Of a DNA stretch of 64,000 nt, positions 61,773 through 64,000 are shown one piece after another. The stretch comes from Streptomyces sp. CB02923 (GTDB lineage: Bacteria > Actinomycetota > Actinomycetes > Streptomycetales > Streptomycetaceae): positions 127,775-191,774 of the forward strand of contig NZ_LWKZ01000001.1 in NCBI RefSeq assembly GCF_001905005.1. Direction: 5' to 3'. Made by a program: the position numbers and the translations under genes. The notes below the pieces were generated by a model. The model worked only from the letters and a program-made list of their open reading frames with translations. It was not told the DNA's origin and searched no databases. Positions within the stretch are counted from its first letter, which is position 1; every line of letters begins with the position of its first letter.

Positions 61773-61782
61773 CGCTCCGGGC
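61760..61782 (+). terminator. Hairpin with the tetR stop codon as its loop
   Basis: GCCCGGAGCG (61760-61769) and CGCTCCGGGC (61773-61782) are perfect 10-bp complements around TGA (61770-61772), which is the stop codon of the TetR gene. The stem would serve as a terminator. Confidence 0.75.
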
Positions 61783-61806
61783 CGCCCGGAACCGGAACCG
61801 GCCCCC

Positions 61807-61878
61807 GGCTCAGACCCGGTACCGGCCCCCGGCTCAGACCCGGTACCGGTCCTCGGCTCAGACCTGGTACCGGTCCGC
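61807..61878. repeat. Three in-frame 24-bp tandem copies of the LegB-like gene's stop-codon end
   Basis: Units at 61807-61830, 61831-61854 and 61855-61878 differ at one to four positions. The third copy is the true 3' end of the LegB-like gene and contains its TGA (complement of TCA 61858-61860). On the minus strand each unit reads, in the same frame, (D/G)RYxV followed by TGA, so the gene is followed by two further in-frame stops. Confidence 0.93.
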
Positions 61879-62877
61879 CGCGAACAGGTGCACGTTCTCC
61901 GCGACCCACTCCGACGTCCGCTTCAGCCCCTCCTCCAGGGACACCTCAGGCGTCCACGACGCCCACTCCCGCGCCCGCGAATTGTCCGAAAGCAGTCGCT
62001 GGACCTCGCTGCCGGCGGGCCGCAGCCGGGACCCTTCCACCACCACCTCGGCGTCCCGCCCGGACGCGGCGATCAGGGCCCGCGCCAGGTCGCCGATGGA
62101 GATCTCGCGTCCCGTACCGAGGTTGACGACCTCGCCCAGCGCCCGGTCGCAGTCGGCCATCGCCAGGAACCCGGCCGCGGTGTCGGTGACGTAGGTGAAG
62201 TCCCGGGTCGGGGCGAGCGAGCCCAGCCTGACCTGCCGGGCGCCGGAGTGCAGCTGCGCCAGGATGGTGGGGATGACGGCGCGCGCGGACTGGCGCGGGC
62301 CGTAGGTGTTGAACGGGCGGACGACCGTGACCGGCAGCTCGAAGGCGTGCCAGTGGGAGAGCGCCATCATGTCCGCGCCGATCTTCGAGGCGGAGTACGG
62401 GGACTGCGGCTGCAGCGGGTGGTCCTCGCTGATCGGCGCGGTCAGCGCGGTGCCGTACACCTCGCTGGTCGAGGTGTGGACCAGGCGGCGCACGGCGTGC
62501 CGGCGGCAGGCCTCGGCGATGTTCTCGGTGCCCACGACGTTGGTCTGGACGTAGGCGCCGGGCGAGTCGTAGCTGTACGGGATGCCGATGAGGGCGGCGA
62601 GGTGGAAGACCGTGTCGCAGCCGGCCACGGCGTCCGCCACCCGGCCGGCGTCGCGCACGTCGCCCGCGATCATCTCGACGGGGCTGTCCGGGCCCAGGTA
62701 TCGGGCGAGGTGGCCCTTCTCGGCGTACGGCTTGTAGTGCACGAAGGCGCGGACCTTCGCGCCGTACCCGACGAGCTGGTCCACCAGCGTCGAGCCGATG
62801 AAGCCCTCGGCGCCGGTGACCAGGACGGTGCGGCCCTTCCAGCGGGCTTCCATGACGGCGTGGTCGGTGGTGCTCAT
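61858..62877 (-). CDS. NAD-dependent 4,6-dehydratase/epimerase, LegB-like
   Basis: A 339-residue extended SDR. The NAD motif is VLVTGAEGFIGSTLVDQLV. The middle carries FVHYKPYAEKGHLARYLGP, HLAALIGIPYSYDSPGAYVQTN and YSASKIGADMMALS with the catalytic Tyr-x3-Lys. RPFNTYGPRQSARAVIPTILAQ is close to the LegB dehydratases of nonulosonic (legionaminic-like) sugar pathways, which act on UDP-N-acetylated sugars. ATG 62877 overlaps the stop of the upstream glycosyltransferase gene (ATGA), so the two are coupled. The 3' end is repeated in tandem after the stop. Confidence 0.88.
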   Translation of the reverse strand: MSTTDHAVMEARWKGRTVLVTGAEGFIGSTLVDQLVGYGAKVRAFVHYKPYAEKGHLARYLGPDSPVEMIAGDVRDAGRVADAVAGCDTVFHLAALIGIPYSYDSPGAYVQTNVVGTENIAEACRRHAVRRLVHTSTSEVYGTALTAPISEDHPLQPQSPYSASKIGADMMALSHWHAFELPVTVVRPFNTYGPRQSARAVIPTILAQLHSGARQVRLGSLAPTRDFTYVTDTAAGFLAMADCDRALGEVVNLGTGREISIGDLARALIAASGRDAEVVVEGSRLRPAGSEVQRLLSDNSRAREWASWTPEVSLEEGLKRTSEWVAENVHLFAADRYQV

Positions 62878-64000
62878 GCGGTCTCCCTCAGGTGGGTGGG
62901 GGTGGGGTGGGCTGCGGGGTGGCCGGCCAGCTTCAGGACCTTGGCGGCCAGCAGGTCGGCGGCGTGCGCGTGGGTGCCCGGGTCGGCGGCCTGGCCCATG
63001 GCCGCCAGCCGGGCGGGGTCGTCGAGCAGCGGCGTGACGAGCGCGTCCAGGCGTTCCGCGGTGGTCTCGGCGTCCGGCAGCAGCACGGCGGCGCCCGCGT
63101 CGGACAGCACCCGCGCGTTGTGCGTCTGATGGTCGCCGGGCGCGTGCGGGTACGGGACCAGGACCGCCGGCATGCCGATCGTGGCCAGCTCGGCGACGGT
63201 CGCCGAACCGGCCCGGCACACCACCAGGTCGGCGGCGGCGTAGGCGAGATCCATCCGGTCCAGGTACGGGACGGCCTCGGCGACCGCCGCGCCGCCCGTC
63301 GCCGCCAGCCGCTCCCGGGTCTCGTCCAGGGCGGCGGGCCCGGTCTTGATGAGCAGCCGCAGATCCGTACGGGACCGGTACCGGGCCGCGAGGCCGACCG
63401 CCGATTCGGTGAGCCGGGCCGCGCCCAGGCTGCCGCCGTTGACGAGCACCAGCCGGGCGCCTTCCGGCACGCCCAGCTCGCGGCGCGCCCGCTCCCGCAG
63501 GGCCGTCCGGTCCAGGCTCGCCAGCGGCCCGACCAGCGGCATGCCGACCGTCTCGGCGCGCTCGCCGCCCGCCAGGTGCGCGCGGCTGCGGTCGAAGGCC
63601 AGCGCGATGTGCGGGGTGAGCCGGGCGGCGAACTTGTTGGCCCGGCCGGGCACCGCGTTGGACTCGTGGACCAGGCTGGGCAGCCCGGCCATCCGCGCGC
63701 CGACGATGACCGGGGCGCTCGGGTAGCCGCCCATGCCGACCGCGACCTGGGCTTCCTGCGTGCGCAGGATCGAGCGGCACTGGGCGCCCGATTTCAGCAG
63801 CGCGGCGGGCAGCAGGTAGCGCTTGGCGCCGAGCGACGGGTCGAAGGGAATCATGTCCACGGTGTGCAGGCGGTATCCGGCCTGCGGGATGAGCCGCGTC
63901 TCCAGCCCGCGCTCCGTACCGACGAAGGAGACCACCGCGTCGGGCACGGCCCGGCGCAGGGCGTCCGCGAGGGCGAGCCCGGGGTAGATGTGACCGCCGG
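62874..64000 (-). CDS. MurG-like UDP-GlcNAc glycosyltransferase (GT28), N-terminus outside window
   Basis: About 374 residues are visible, open to the window edge. The first visible residues GGHIYPGLALADALRRAVPD match the GT28 N-terminal motif (GGTGGHIYPGLA in MurG). The C-terminal half has LVLVNGGSLGAARLTESAV, YLDRMDLAYAAADLVVCRAGSATVAEL and PAVLVPYPHAPGDHQTHNAR, the UDP-GlcNAc site of the MurG family. It overlaps the LegB-like gene by four bases. It may be a MurG paralogue that makes a cell-wall or glycan intermediate and not the essential MurG, because no mur/ftsW genes are near. The start lies beyond 64000. Confidence 0.85.
   Translation of the reverse strand, partial: GGHIYPGLALADALRRAVPDAVVSFVGTERGLETRLIPQAGYRLHTVDMIPFDPSLGAKRYLLPAALLKSGAQCRSILRTQEAQVAVGMGGYPSAPVIVGARMAGLPSLVHESNAVPGRANKFAARLTPHIALAFDRSRAHLAGGERAETVGMPLVGPLASLDRTALRERARRELGVPEGARLVLVNGGSLGAARLTESAVGLAARYRSRTDLRLLIKTGPAALDETRERLAATGGAAVAEAVPYLDRMDLAYAAADLVVCRAGSATVAELATIGMPAVLVPYPHAPGDHQTHNARVLSDAGAAVLLPDAETTAERLDALVTPLLDDPARLAAMGQAADPGTHAHAADLLAAKVLKLAGHPAAHPTPTHLRETA

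Noticed and set aside
62874..64000. The essential MurG of peptidoglycan synthesis
   Set aside because: The gene is paired with a LegB-like dehydratase and no mur, fts or mra genes are near; a paralogue is more likely.

Overview
The window is high-GC, densely coded actinobacterial DNA and almost certainly comes from a Streptomyces chromosome. The signs are GTG and TTG starts, many putative leaderless promoters, a TTA (bldA-type) codon in a secreted protease, secreted streptogrisin-, subtilisin- and thermolysin-type proteins, the GlgE pathway cluster, and the gene order pfkA / pta-ackA-pyk. I recall the last two blocks from Streptomyces coelicolor. No rRNA, tRNA, insertion sequence, prophage or CRISPR array was seen. 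It reads as core or arm-proximal chromosome, not a mobile island.

Layout. 1-7 kb: a partial ECF sigma factor, a DinB-like DUF664 protein, a YncE-type beta-propeller and two tandem secreted M4 metalloproteases with near-identical upstream elements. 7-13.4 kb: a NarL-type response regulator and a DesK-type kinase separated by an XRE coiled-coil regulator and a 53-residue membrane protein; then a quinone-oxidoreductase-like gene divergent from a GlxA/AraC regulator with a shared palindrome, and an ABM-like protein. 13.4-26.3 kb: glgP, a subtilase, and glgE-treS-mak-glgB, the trehalose-to-alpha-glucan route through maltose-1-phosphate. 26.5-33.7 kb: a DUF4259 protein, a TetR/MFS efflux pair with three tandem operators, and dctA divergent from a CitA/DcuS-type two-component system. 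33.7-41.6 kb: a sugar ABC importer without its ATPase, a secreted S1 protease homologue that has lost His and Ser of its triad, and an HTH-STAND-WD40 protein. 41.9-49.7 kb: a DsbA-family protein, a MacB-like ABC exporter, a YihY protein, a catalase and a small Cys protein. 49.7-56.4 kb: a DUF4235 protein, pfkA, pta, ackA, pyk. 56.5-64 kb: an envelope-linked trio (DUF6230, DUF6114, Lys/Glu/Ala-rich protein), a thioredoxin-TPR protein, a TetR regulator, a LegB-like dehydratase and a MurG-like glycosyltransferase cut by the window edge.

How the genes work together. The glg block and the pfkA-pta-ackA-pyk block form a carbon-storage and overflow theme: glucan building and breakdown on one side, lower glycolysis and acetyl-P/acetate on the other. 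Several local switches are visible as DNA: regulators beside palindromes at the GlxA/oxidoreductase, TetR/MFS, DctA/DcuSR and XRE loci.

The least explained parts are: the DUF6230-DUF6114-repeat protein trio, whose two secreted members share a C-terminal motif and which sits beside a three-repeat GTNAC array; in-frame 24-bp tandem duplications of the stop-codon end of two unrelated genes (ackA and the LegB-like gene); the kinase with a C-terminal membrane-anchored external domain; and the dead S1 protease. All assignments come from reading the sequence; no search was run.
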